In this document: positions 32,468 through 40,559 of the stretch, one piece after another
Numbering within the stretch: position 1 is the first letter of the stretch
How the letters are laid out: every line of letters starts with the position of its first letter
Assembly (NCBI RefSeq): GCF_009827495.1
Contig: NZ_WTZA01000001.1
Location: forward strand, 1,426,001-1,490,000
Source: Tsuneonella aeria
GTDB lineage: Bacteria; Pseudomonadota; Alphaproteobacteria; Sphingomonadales; Sphingomonadaceae
Length of the DNA stretch: 64,000 nucleotides
Direction of reading: 5' to 3'
Notes under the pieces: generated by a model
What the model was told of the DNA's origin: nothing
Databases searched by the model: none
The model's input: only the letters and a program-made list of their open reading frames with translations
Program-made: the position numbers and the translations under genes

Positions 32468-33185
32468 TTTGCTTCCCCCCGTTATGGACATTCTCGGCAA
32501 TGACGGCCTGCCCGCCCCGATTATCGACGTGGATATGCTTCACGATCTGTTCCCCGCCCCGGCGCATCCGGGCCAGCGTTTCCATTTGCCGCTGAGAGGT
32601 TCCCAGCAGTTTCGTCGCCAGGTTCCCGAAAGTCTGAGCGTGCGGCACCCATTCCGCCGATCCTAGTTGGCTCAGCGCGCGGATCGCCGCGTCATGGGTG
32701 CAATACATCTGCACCAGCAACAAAGCCTCCGCCTGATCCTGAGGCTTCATGTTCTCGATGAATGAAAGCGCCGCGTTATAGCGGCCCTCATTGTCAGCGC
32801 CGACTGAGCCGAGATAGCGCAGCAGTTCTTGGGCGCGCGCGTTTATCGGATCGATCGAGCTGGCAGCGAAGGTGTCATGCAGCTTGAGGCTGGCCAGTAG
32901 TTCGCTCTTGCCGTGCGGGGCGATGCTCCAGCCTCCGTCCGGTTTGCGCGTCATCTTAACCTTTGCAGGGTCTCCACGCTTGCGAAAGGCGCGGACGAGG
33001 CGAGTTAGTTCCTCTTGCTCAGTTTCGCTCAGATCATCCCAGCCGGGCACGTTGCGCGCCAGAGAGCGCATGGCTTTGTCCGGATCGTCCGTGCCCGGAT
33101 CGGGAAGGTCGATCGTTTTGCTAGGCGTGTTTGCCTTGGATTTTGCAACCGGTTGCTTCCGTTTCGCCTTGTTCGTCGCGCCCAT
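32304..33185 (-). CDS. hypothetical element protein with basic N-terminus
   Basis: 293 residues. The start at 33185 (MGATNKAKRKQPVAKSK) is supported by a GGAGG ribosome binding site 9 bp upstream. The protein has a lysine-rich N-terminus, then a mostly helical body with RYNAALSFIENMKPQDQAEA and ALLLVQMYCTHDAAIRALSQ. The C-terminal part (~210-240) contains VKHIHVDNRGGQAVIAENV, a segment I associate with phage-like genes neighbouring HGG proteins. No enzymatic motif is visible. The 3' end overlaps the HGG gene by 164 bp. Confidence 0.7.
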   Translation of the reverse strand: MGATNKAKRKQPVAKSKANTPSKTIDLPDPGTDDPDKAMRSLARNVPGWDDLSETEQEELTRLVRAFRKRGDPAKVKMTRKPDGGWSIAPHGKSELLASLKLHDTFAASSIDPINARAQELLRYLGSVGADNEGRYNAALSFIENMKPQDQAEALLLVQMYCTHDAAIRALSQLGSAEWVPHAQTFGNLATKLLGTSQRQMETLARMRRGGEQIVKHIHVDNRGGQAVIAENVHNGGKQNGKADDQSQATTNGAPRIGPALLGADPFGSGMPIPGGERAEAVPNARRDEPRRT

Positions 33186-33230
33186 TTTCCCGCACCTCCA
33201 AAATCGATCCTCAGTCGCCTTCACCCGCAC

Positions 33231-33271
33231 CACACCACCACCTCACCCCTATAAATAGGGGTGGTGGTGTG
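33231..33271. other. 17-bp imperfect hairpin with TATAAATA centre
   Basis: A 12-bp plus 5-bp stem (33231-33242 and 33248-33252 with 33255-33271, 5-nt bulge on the left arm) sits alone in the 96-bp gap between the RepA-like and hypothetical genes. It could end the RepA transcript, act as an operator, or be part of a replication origin. The sequence does not decide between these. Confidence 0.5.
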
Positions 33272-33281
33272 GGCAGGTTCT

Positions 33282-34559
33282 TCACGGATCAGCGCCCGCA
33301 CCTTCCGCACTTTCCGCACCACACGTTGCAAGGTGCGGACGGCTGCCAATCTCGCTGGGGTCAACCGGCTTGCCGACGATCACAAAAGGCACGTCCCTGC
33401 CGTTGAGCGTCCGGTGCTCGACCGCGAGCGCGCCGTTCTTTCGCCACGTGCGCAGGATCGCCTTGATGCGCCCTCGATCGGTATCGGCGGACAGGCCCGC
33501 CACTCTGGCGACAAGATGGCCGACCCAGTCCTTGGCCTGCACGCTTTCGCGCCAGTCGCCCGTCGGCAGCCCCTGCTGGACCATGTAGAGGTGCCATGTA
33601 GTCAAGCCGTGGAACACGTCCGGCTTTTCCCAGAGCGTCGCCACGCCGACAAAATCGGACGGCTCCAGCCCATCACCATTGTCGAGGCTCTGGCTTTCGA
33701 GCTTGATCCACGTGGCAGCATCGGGCGGTGCGCGGTTGGCTTTGCCGGTGTCGATCCGCACCAGCGAGCGCCGTTCCTGAGGATTGACTATGCCCAGTTC
33801 CTCGGCTTCCTTGTCGCCCATGGGATTGATCGGAAGCACGACGCGGGCGGCATCGCGCAAGGCAACCGCGCCGCGCCCGTCCTCAGCCGTCACCTCGCGC
33901 CCGCCGAGCTTGCGCGTGTGGTGCACCAGGACGATCGCAGAGCCGGTTTCCTGAGCCAGCCGCTTCCACCGCTTCGTGATGGCGTCGATCGCCTCGTTCG
34001 AGCTTTCCCGCACCGCATGGCTCGACACGAACGGATCGACGATCACGGTTGCGATGCCGCGTTCGCGGATCGTCGCGGCGAGCTGGGCGAAGACTTCCTC
34101 CGCCAGCGTGAAGCCGTCCCGATCCTCGCTTGCCGTGCAGAGCGGCTGAACTAGGCCGCTGTCGAGGTGCAGCCGGTCCCCGCAATCGGCTGGCCCGATG
34201 CCATGATAGGCGCAGGCGGCGGACAGTTGACGGTTCAGTTCGTCGGGGCCGTCCTCAAGGTTGAAGATCCAAACCGCTTGCGGCCCGCGATGGATCGGCT
34301 TGCCCAAGAGAGGCTGCCCGCTGGCGAGACTTAGCGCGATCGTGTTGCCGATCGTGCTCTTGCCGGTGCCCCCCGGCGCGATGATCGCCGTCACCTCTCC
34401 TCGCAAGAGCCAGTGCCCCATGAGCCATTGCCGCCGTGGTAGCGAGGCAGGGTCCGGGAAGCGGAACGGAGTGGCGCGCAGGGCAGAGTGCCCGGCGATA
34501 CGTGCCGCCGCTTCATCCGGCTGGAGTGCGGCAAGATCGAGGGGTTCGGGGTTCAACAT
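33282..34559 (-). CDS. RepA-like hexameric ATPase/helicase (AAA_25)
   Basis: 425 residues of the RecA/DnaB-like fold used by plasmid and island RepA helicases. Walker A is IIAPGGTGKSTIGNTIALS, a Walker B-like strand is in GIATVIVDPFVSS, and the sensor region is AIVLVHHTRKLGG. The C-terminal third looks like a winged-helix tail (RGRIKAILRTWRKNGALAVE). It overlaps the Toprim gene by 7 bp. Together they form a primase-helicase unit able to drive replication of the excised element; the host range is unknown. Confidence 0.82.
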   Translation of the reverse strand: MLNPEPLDLAALQPDEAAARIAGHSALRATPFRFPDPASLPRRQWLMGHWLLRGEVTAIIAPGGTGKSTIGNTIALSLASGQPLLGKPIHRGPQAVWIFNLEDGPDELNRQLSAACAYHGIGPADCGDRLHLDSGLVQPLCTASEDRDGFTLAEEVFAQLAATIRERGIATVIVDPFVSSHAVRESSNEAIDAITKRWKRLAQETGSAIVLVHHTRKLGGREVTAEDGRGAVALRDAARVVLPINPMGDKEAEELGIVNPQERRSLVRIDTGKANRAPPDAATWIKLESQSLDNGDGLEPSDFVGVATLWEKPDVFHGLTTWHLYMVQQGLPTGDWRESVQAKDWVGHLVARVAGLSADTDRGRIKAILRTWRKNGALAVEHRTLNGRDVPFVIVGKPVDPSEIGSRPHLATCGAESAEGAGADP

Positions 34560-35485
34560 TTCTCAACACCCCGCGCCGCTTCGACGCGCGCTGCCACGTG
34601 CTCGCGCGGAATGTCCGCAAAATCGGCTCCTGAGTCCCCTGAGCGGCCTTCGGCCCTTGTGGGCACCGCCACATAGCCGCCAACCGCCTGAGCGGCCTTC
34701 CTAGCCGCCTCCAGCCCCAAGTTGGTGGGCAGGTGGCAATCGTCGTCCGCTGCGATCACAATCTCGCGCGTCGGGAAGAGCTTCCGCATGGACCGCGCGA
34801 CCGGCTCTAAATTGCGGGCCGACATCGCGGCGGCAACGCCGTAGCCGGTTGCGGAATGGATCGCCGCCACGGTGGCGAAGCCTTCCCCGATCACCAGCGG
34901 CCCTGCCGATGGCCTGCCGTCGCTCAGGTGGACGCCATGGGGCCAGAACAGCCCAGCCGTGCGAGCATCCTTGCCGAATAGCTTGAATCCATCGGGCCGG
35001 ATGCGCTGAACGTTCCACAGGCGAAAGCCGGGATCGACCATCGGCACCAGCAACTCGCGCCCGGCCTGCCGCACTCCGAACGGCTCCAGTGCCTTGGCGA
35101 CAAGATAGGGGTGCGCGGGATCGGCCCGGCTGGCGTTGCGCCATAGGTCCGCCGCTACGCGCGCCGCCGTTTCCTCGGCTGCCAGCCGCGCGCGCTTGCG
35201 GGCCAACTCAGATTGCCGGATCGATCGTCGCTCCGCCGCTGTCAGCTCGCGCGCGCCCGCGCGAGATTGTCCGAGAAACCCGTCCGCGCGCAGCATGGCC
35301 TTGACCGCCAGCGCATCGGCCTGTGTGCCGTTGTAGCAGGCGACAAGGCAACCATCCGGCGCAAGCGCGCTGGCCTTGATCGCAGTCCCCCGATCACGGC
35401 TGGAATGCCCCGGCGTCGGGATCAACGCGTTGCCCTTGCACACCTTGCCGCCGTAGTGCCGCGCTATCGCGTCAACGTCGATCAC
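34553..35485 (-). CDS. Toprim domain primase-like protein
   Basis: 310 residues. The N-terminal ~60 residues (MIDVDAIARHYGGKVCKGNA) resemble the DNA-binding head of mobile-element primases. A helical linker and a Toprim domain (~180-290) follow, with the conserved glutamate in GPLVIGEGFATVAAIHSATG and the acidic pair in EIVIAADDDCHLP. Such proteins make primers for the element's own replication. It overlaps RepA at its 3' end and the winged-helix gene at its 5' end, so three genes are translationally coupled. Confidence 0.82.
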   Translation of the reverse strand: MIDVDAIARHYGGKVCKGNALIPTPGHSSRDRGTAIKASALAPDGCLVACYNGTQADALAVKAMLRADGFLGQSRAGARELTAAERRSIRQSELARKRARLAAEETAARVAADLWRNASRADPAHPYLVAKALEPFGVRQAGRELLVPMVDPGFRLWNVQRIRPDGFKLFGKDARTAGLFWPHGVHLSDGRPSAGPLVIGEGFATVAAIHSATGYGVAAAMSARNLEPVARSMRKLFPTREIVIAADDDCHLPTNLGLEAARKAAQAVGGYVAVPTRAEGRSGDSGADFADIPREHVAARVEAARGVEKC

Positions 35486-35793
35486 AGGGCGGCCCTCCCC
35501 TTGTCGGTCAGCCTGAGCACGGACGCGCTCTTGCCGCTGGGATTGCGCCGCCGCGCGCCGGTCGGTTCGACCAGGCCCATGGCCCGCAACTCGGAAAAGC
35601 GCGGCTGGAGCGATTCACGGGTCACACCGGAAGCCGCGACAGCCTCTAGCGGCGTGGCCTCCCCCAGCCGGGCAAGCGTCCGCATGGCGAGGCGGCGAAG
35701 GCGCGAGACACTGGGAGCGATCGAGCCGGCAGCAGCTTGGCTTGTGCCGTCCGCGCCCTTCGCGCCGGGTTCATCGGGAGAGCAGTCAGACAT
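35482..35793 (-). CDS. small winged-helix DNA-binding protein
   Basis: 103 residues from MSDCSPDEPG. After a disordered ~35 residues, a winged helix is readable: RLAMRTLARLGEATPLEAVA, the recognition helix TRESLQPRFSELRAMGLVEP, and a wing ending SVLRLTDKG. It is probably a regulator of the replication module, in which it sits between the 61-residue gene and the primase. The start overlaps the stop of the upstream small gene. Confidence 0.72.
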   Translation of the reverse strand: MSDCSPDEPGAKGADGTSQAAAGSIAPSVSRLRRLAMRTLARLGEATPLEAVAASGVTRESLQPRFSELRAMGLVEPTGARRRNPSGKSASVLRLTDKGRAAL

Positions 35794-35971
35794 TGCCCAC
35801 GCCTCCCTCTGCCAGCCGCGCCAGAAACCGCTCGCCAAGATGGAGCGCGATCAGCTCGGGGATTGCTTGCGGGGGTGAAGCGGGAGGGGTAAGGGGATCA
35901 CGGAACCAGCCGCCACAGCTATTCCGCGATGCCCGCGCCTCACCCGCGCGGGTTTCGCTTATCTGGGGCAC
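35786..35971 (-). CDS. small hypothetical protein of the replication module
   Basis: 61 residues, GTG start. It lies in a tight chain: 3 bp after the excisionase stop, and its own stop overlaps the next start by 8 bp. The tail (IPELIALHLGERFLARLAEG) looks helical. No family is recognised. The tight spacing is the main support for it being real. Confidence 0.45.
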   Translation of the reverse strand: MPQISETRAGEARASRNSCGGWFRDPLTPPASPPQAIPELIALHLGERFLARLAEGGVGNV

Positions 35972-35974
35972 GGC

Positions 35975-36163
35975 TCATGCCTCCCCGGCGATCAACGCAT
36001 GCAGGCTATCCGCCGGAATGACGGTGCGCCCGCCAATGCGGACGGCCCTCAGGCGATTTGCGGCTATGTGCGCGTAGAGCGTCGTCCGCCCCAGACTGGA
36101 CGCCTTGCAGGCTTCCTTGATGGAATAGGCGATCTTGGGAGGATCGTTGGTGTCGGTCTGCAT
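35975..36163 (-). CDS. AlpA/excisionase-type helix-turn-helix protein
   Basis: 62 residues from MQTDTNDPPK with a GAGGAA ribosome binding site. The MerR/excisionase-like helix-turn-helix is clear: YSIKEACKASSLGRTTLYAH followed by LRAVRIGGRTVIP, the typical wing. AlpA/Xis proteins control integrase expression or direct excision. It is the first gene of the leftward operon leading into the primase and helicase genes, so it is probably the element's switch protein. Confidence 0.82.
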   Translation of the reverse strand: MQTDTNDPPKIAYSIKEACKASSLGRTTLYAHIAANRLRAVRIGGRTVIPADSLHALIAGEA

Positions 36164-36255
36164 CGGTTTTCCTCGTTCGTGAGTGAACGAGGCCAACAAG
36201 CGTCAGCAGAATACCCGCAGCAAATTACCCATGTGCGGCAATGGATGCGCCTTTT

Positions 36256-37629
36256 TCATGCGCCTTTTTTAGGTCGCCCCCCCGGCTTCCAACGTCCCTT
36301 AATCAGTTCGCGCACGGCGGTGGTCGCCACGTTCTGAAAACCCGGTTCCAGCCGCATTTCCTTAGCGATCGTCCGCCCATCCATCCCGCGAGACTTCATT
36401 TCATCAGCCTTCGCCAAAATCTCATCGTCGCTCGGCGGACGCCCGGCCTTGACCGATGGCGCTCTAGTGCGGGCGGTGCTCTCGGGCGACTCCGAAGGCA
36501 TGATGGCGTGAACGCCTTTCGCGCGGTGTGAAGGCGGCTCGGGGCAGTTAGTCACGCTGACCAGCGGTTCGCCGATACGCGCCGCCAGCGTGCTCCGTTT
36601 GAACCTGTCCCAATCTCCTTTCAAAATCCAAAGGGCAGTGCCTGCGAGTGGTTCGCGCCCGTTCGTAGGTTCGTAGATGCCGTTTTTTAGTGTCCTGAAA
36701 TTCAGCTCGCGCAACGCATGGCGATCGATCGGATGGGCGCCATTGACGAGCATCGTGTAGAGTAGGAGCTTACCAGATTGCACCGCCTCTCGAACGTAGA
36801 ACATGGCGACTTCCCGCGTCTGCCACTCGCGCAGTAGATCGCTGTCGGAGCTGTAAAACTTAAATTCGATGGCGGTTTCTGAATCACTCAGGTCCGGCCC
36901 GTTGCTTATGCCGTTAGCCAGATCAGCCACCGCATCGTTTAGGCGGATCGAGTTGGGAACAGCGATGCCATCGAGCCGCCTGAGCTGTCCTGCTCCGCCA
37001 TGATATGGCGGTGCAACCAGTTGCAAATTCGGCGCAAACTTTGGCTCCCTAGTGCCGGGACTCTTAGCCACACCCGGCAGTCTTTCGGCGTCCACCTCGG
37101 TAGCGAAGCTCACCCAATCATCGCACTTCACGAACAGCGGGCGCTCCCATAGCCAAGGCCGATCGGCGTCCGCCTTGTACTCCTCCGACTGCGGGCAGAA
37201 CACGCCTCCAGCGATAGATCGCTTGTCTATGGTCGCCAACGCCCCGACTGCCACCAGCCTTTCCGGCTCCCCATGCGGCGCAACCCAAATTGGCAAGTCT
37301 CCTGAGCGAATGGCGTAGGAGATGCGGCGGTCCATGTCCTCCAGATTGGCCTGCCGTCGCAACCAATCTGATCGCTGATCCTCCGGTATGGCTTGCGCTA
37401 GATCCACCATGCGAGGGGGCAATTCAGACGGGAAAGGCCACCGCTCCGAACGGTCGGCCAAATCGATCCAGCAGCGGGACAGCTCATAGGCATCGGAAAC
37501 CGCTGGCCCGCGATGCTTGTCCCCGTAACGCTTGCCAGCAAGCGCGGCATCGCTGCCTTGGAGCGGCGCGGGCACCACAACGCCCCGTTCGTCATATTGC
37601 GTCAAATCCGCCTCCCAAGCGGCTCCCAT
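36256..37629 (-). CDS. hypothetical element protein with C-terminal HTH-like segment
   Basis: 457 residues from MGAAWEADLTQYDERG. The frame continues upstream to 37779, but that part runs into a dispersed repeat (copy A), so the longer start is unlikely. The body has no motif I recognise; a stretch with EFKFYSSDSDLLREWQTREV and many charged residues suggests a soluble protein. The end (SDDEILAKADEMKSRGMDGR, then TIAKEMRLEPGF and a basic tail) looks like a helix-turn-helix. No ribosome binding site marks a start. Codon use is less GC-rich than the core genes. Confidence 0.6.
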   Translation of the reverse strand: MGAAWEADLTQYDERGVVVPAPLQGSDAALAGKRYGDKHRGPAVSDAYELSRCWIDLADRSERWPFPSELPPRMVDLAQAIPEDQRSDWLRRQANLEDMDRRISYAIRSGDLPIWVAPHGEPERLVAVGALATIDKRSIAGGVFCPQSEEYKADADRPWLWERPLFVKCDDWVSFATEVDAERLPGVAKSPGTREPKFAPNLQLVAPPYHGGAGQLRRLDGIAVPNSIRLNDAVADLANGISNGPDLSDSETAIEFKFYSSDSDLLREWQTREVAMFYVREAVQSGKLLLYTMLVNGAHPIDRHALRELNFRTLKNGIYEPTNGREPLAGTALWILKGDWDRFKRSTLAARIGEPLVSVTNCPEPPSHRAKGVHAIMPSESPESTARTRAPSVKAGRPPSDDEILAKADEMKSRGMDGRTIAKEMRLEPGFQNVATTAVRELIKGRWKPGGRPKKGA

Positions 37630-37730
37630 GGTGAAGCGGGGAAGCGCGTGGGATGCGCGCTTGTCGGCAGGCCTGCCTATCCCCACCGCAGCTTCTAAGG
37701 CCTCAGGTTGCGGCCTGCCAGCCGCGCTCA

Positions 37731-37799
37731 GAAACCATCCGCATATTCGCCAGGATCGCCAAAAGCTGCCAGTCCGCAAACGACCCCTTTGCGGACATT
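37731..37799 (+). repeat. dispersed repeat, copy A (3' half)
   Basis: Matches the 3' half of copy C, ending in the inverted pair GTCCGC...GCGGAC. It lies between the 457-residue gene and the PIG-L gene. Confidence 0.65.
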
Positions 37800-37838
37800 A
37801 TCTGAAGGTTATAGCATCGCACGTGTAGGAGCCACGCC

Positions 37839-38765
37839 ATGTCTCTCATTGCCGCTCTGCTTTTGACTGCTGCCTCGGCTGCACCAGCGAACGAGTTTGC
37901 TTGGCCAGGGCCGGTTTCGGACCAACGCATTTTGTTTGCCGGAGCGCACCCCGACGACGAGTGGGGCGTGGCGCCGCTTCTCGCCGAAGCGTGCGTCGAT
38001 GGAGGCGCCAAGTGCCATTTTGTAGTCGCGTCCGAAGCTCGCAGCTATGGATGCGTGCCCAGCATTGGTTTGCGCGACCCGGAAGAGTGCACCCGTATCC
38101 GTCGCGAGGAGATGCGCAAATCTGCAGACCTGTTCGGTGCGACGCTAGACTTCTTCGGCTGGGAGGACTTCTTCTACGGCTTCAATCAGTCGGGATTGAG
38201 CAGGACCATTGCAGATTGGAGTAGCGCGGTAGGTGGCCGTAGTTCCTTGGTGGCTCGCTGGGCGAAGGTGCTTCGTGAGAAGCGACCGACCGTAGTGTTC
38301 ACGCTCGACCCTCGGCACGGTTCGACTTGTCATCCTGGGCACAGAGCTGCGGCAACGCTCTTGCTGGAGGCAGTGGAGCGCCTGCCACCTAAAGCACGTC
38401 CGCAGGTATGGCTCGAACAGACTGACAATATCGACAGCCGCAGCCCGGCTGTTGAAGCTGCCAACAAAGAGGTGGGTTACGTCGCTTGGCCAGATGCCGG
38501 TCACGTGGCCTGGTTTGATGCTGATCGTAAGCTCAAGAATGGTTCAACAGCATACGACTACGCTCTCGCTGTCAGACGGACCCACGCCAGCCAATTTCCA
38601 GAAGAGGCCTCAGGCAAGCTAAGACCGAGTGCAGAACCGACTTTGAGGCGCGTGCCGTTGCTTCGGTATACCGGCCCAATGACGGATGATTTCTGCACTT
38701 CCTTAGGCATCGATCTGCCAACCTTCGACATTCCCGGCAATAAGACGCGGCTGGGACTGGAATAG
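37839..38765 (+). CDS. exported PIG-L/LmbE-family deacetylase
   Basis: 308 residues with a signal peptide (MSLIAALLLTAASAAPANE). The zinc-binding PIG-L motifs are present: GAHPDDEWG near residue 35 and the later histidines in GSTCHPGHRAAATLLLEAVE. PIG-L enzymes remove N-acetyl groups from sugars, for example in cell-wall glycolipids or mycothiol-type thiols. Export to the periplasm suggests an envelope or polysaccharide substrate, which is inference. It starts the rightward cargo group of the element and is flanked by copies A and B of the dispersed repeat. Confidence 0.85.
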   Translation: MSLIAALLLTAASAAPANEFAWPGPVSDQRILFAGAHPDDEWGVAPLLAEACVDGGAKCHFVVASEARSYGCVPSIGLRDPEECTRIRREEMRKSADLFGATLDFFGWEDFFYGFNQSGLSRTIADWSSAVGGRSSLVARWAKVLREKRPTVVFTLDPRHGSTCHPGHRAAATLLLEAVERLPPKARPQVWLEQTDNIDSRSPAVEAANKEVGYVAWPDAGHVAWFDADRKLKNGSTAYDYALAVRRTHASQFPEEASGKLRPSAEPTLRRVPLLRYTGPMTDDFCTSLGIDLPTFDIPGNKTRLGLE

Positions 38766-38800
38766 CGCTTTCGTCGTCGCTGACCTGCGCCTTCGGGCTA

Positions 38801-38925
38801 ATGTCGGTTTCCCACCCAGTATCCGACGTTGACGACCGGCTTTGTCGAGCCTGAGAGCCGACTGTCGGCTTCGGAATCCTCCTGGTCAAAAACCTGCCTG
38901 TCGGCATACGACCCATTGCTGTCAT
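38801..38925 (+). repeat. dispersed repeat, copy B
   Basis: About 125 bp between the PIG-L and YoaK genes. It is the most diverged copy; it keeps the TGTCGG-TTTCCCACCCA start and the CTGTCGGCATACGACCCATT end. Confidence 0.65.
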
Positions 38926-39011
38926 CGTTTCTCGCGCTAGCTTAGCGCTATGCCTTGGCCGTTCGTGATAGACGTAAACAAGTTCTCGTCGGTCCCTCTC
39001 AAGGGGCAGTG

Positions 39012-39671
39012 ATGCTGCGTTACGAGAGAGACAAGCGTGTACTGGCGATGGGCTACGCTGCCCTGGCCGGTGCGGTCGACGCCATCGGTTTTCTGAAGTC
39101 AGGCGGTTTGTTCGTATCTTTTATGACCGGCAACTCCACCCGGCTTGCGGTCGGGCTGGCCGAAACCGCACCCGTGGGCGCAGCGGCGGCCGCACTTATC
39201 GCTCTGTTCGTCACGGGCGTTATACTAAGTGTGGTCATCAGCGAGAGCGTGATCGCCCGTTACCGTAAGGTCACCGCCACACTTGTCGTTGCTACCGTCC
39301 TGATTGCCGCCGCAGCGGCCGACAGCTTCGGCTCTGACAGGTTGGCCATTGCCTGCCTGTGCATCGCGATGGGTGCTGCCAACGCCATATTCAGGCGCGA
39401 CGGGGAAGTCAGCATTGGGGTCACCTACATGACCGGCACGCTTGTTAAGCTGGGGCATCGATTGGCTGATGCGTTGCGAGGTTCGCACGAAGCTTCGTGG
39501 TTGCCATACCTTCTGCTCTGGCTTTCCCTTGTGGCTGGAGGGATTACCGGCGCCCTCGGGTTCGTGTTGGCGGCTAATGCCAGTCTGTGGGGCACCGCAA
39601 TCGCGTCCATGTCCCTTGTCATCGCCACTTGGTGGGTCACTAGAGAACGAGAGCCGCCTGGCATCAGTTGA
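39012..39671 (+). CDS. YoaK family (DUF1275) membrane protein
   Basis: 219 residues with six predicted membrane helices. DUF1275 features are AALAGAVDAIGFLKSGGLFV followed by SFMTGNSTRLA, and the mirrored late motif GVTYMTGTLVKLGHRLADAL. The family is poorly characterised; the two TGN/TGT motifs suggest an internal repeat as in small transporters. An AAGGGGC ribosome binding site supports the start at 39012 rather than 38955. Second gene of the cargo group; repeats B and C flank it. Confidence 0.85.
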   Translation: MLRYERDKRVLAMGYAALAGAVDAIGFLKSGGLFVSFMTGNSTRLAVGLAETAPVGAAAAALIALFVTGVILSVVISESVIARYRKVTATLVVATVLIAAAAADSFGSDRLAIACLCIAMGAANAIFRRDGEVSIGVTYMTGTLVKLGHRLADALRGSHEASWLPYLLLWLSLVAGGITGALGFVLAANASLWGTAIASMSLVIATWWVTREREPPGIS

Positions 39672-39693
39672 GCAGCGTTGCTTTAGGAAGCTG

Positions 39694-39819
39694 TGTCCGC
39701 TTCCCACCCAATATCGGACGTTAGCTACTGGCTCCGCATCGCCTGAAACCAGACTGTCCGCTTTCCGCGCTTCGCTGTCGAAAAGCTGCCCGTCCGCTAA
39801 CGACCCCGTTGCGGACATT
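39694..39819 (+). repeat. dispersed repeat, copy C (reference copy)
   Basis: 126 bp, the best-preserved copy. It begins TGTCCGCTTCCCACCCA and ends with a stem GTCCGC...GCGGAC. Copies A, B and D align to it; all are in the same orientation. Confidence 0.7.
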
Positions 39820-39916
39820 CAGCCGACTCCAGATCATTGGCGAATTACGCCCGTCATCTGGCAGTCGGGTGATACCGCACCTGTGGGCTAACCCTGAACC
39901 AGAGGGCGGTGGCTAA

Positions 39917-40492
39917 TTGAACCCCTCTGGAACCTCTCACTGGTCCACCCCTTTTGAGAGCATGTTATTCGACGGTTTCCATTCACTACTCCGGATAACC
40001 CTTGGGGCGATCACCGCTTACGCAGCATTGATCATCTTCCTGCGCATCTCTGGAAAGCGCTCGCTCGCAAAACTTAACGCCTTTGACTTCGTTATCACTG
40101 TCGCCTTGGGCTCCACCCTTGCAAGCTTCATACTCAGCAAGGATGTTTCATTTGCGGACGGGTTGTTGGCGTTAGCCATCTTGCTTGGGCTGCAATATGC
40201 CATCAGCCGTGCGTCCATCGCTTCTGATAAGTTTGGAAGACTTGTGCGCTCACAGCCCCGGCTCCTGTTGAAAGACGGGCTGTTCGACGAGGGCGCTTTG
40301 CAGGAGGAGCGCGTCACGCTCGCGGAGGGCATGGCGGCCATCCGCAAGCACGGGATCGGCAACCCCACAGACGTTGCGGCCGTGATACTAGAGACGGATG
40401 GCAGCCTGAGCGTAATTGCAGCTGTGCAATCTGATCAGCTGACCTCGTTGGAGGATGTAAAAGGCTTTGAACCGAGCGGAGGACGTCGGTGA
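39917..40492 (+). CDS. DUF421 (YetF-like) membrane protein
   Basis: 191 residues from a TTG start; ATG at 39962 (MLFDGFHSLL) is equally possible. Three N-terminal helices carry the family motif SGKRSLAKLNAFDFVITVAL. A soluble C-terminal domain follows with the conserved LLKDGLFDEGALQEERVTLA. DUF421/YetF proteins are inner-membrane proteins of unknown function, often in stress-related loci. Third cargo gene, upstream of DUF2254. Confidence 0.82.
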   Translation: MNPSGTSHWSTPFESMLFDGFHSLLRITLGAITAYAALIIFLRISGKRSLAKLNAFDFVITVALGSTLASFILSKDVSFADGLLALAILLGLQYAISRASIASDKFGRLVRSQPRLLLKDGLFDEGALQEERVTLAEGMAAIRKHGIGNPTDVAAVILETDGSLSVIAAVQSDQLTSLEDVKGFEPSGGRR

Positions 40493-40559
40493 CTAGATAT
40501 GGTGCTTGTCTATTATTCCACGCCCTGACCTTCGGGCGGCCCCAAGAACGGCATGCTTC

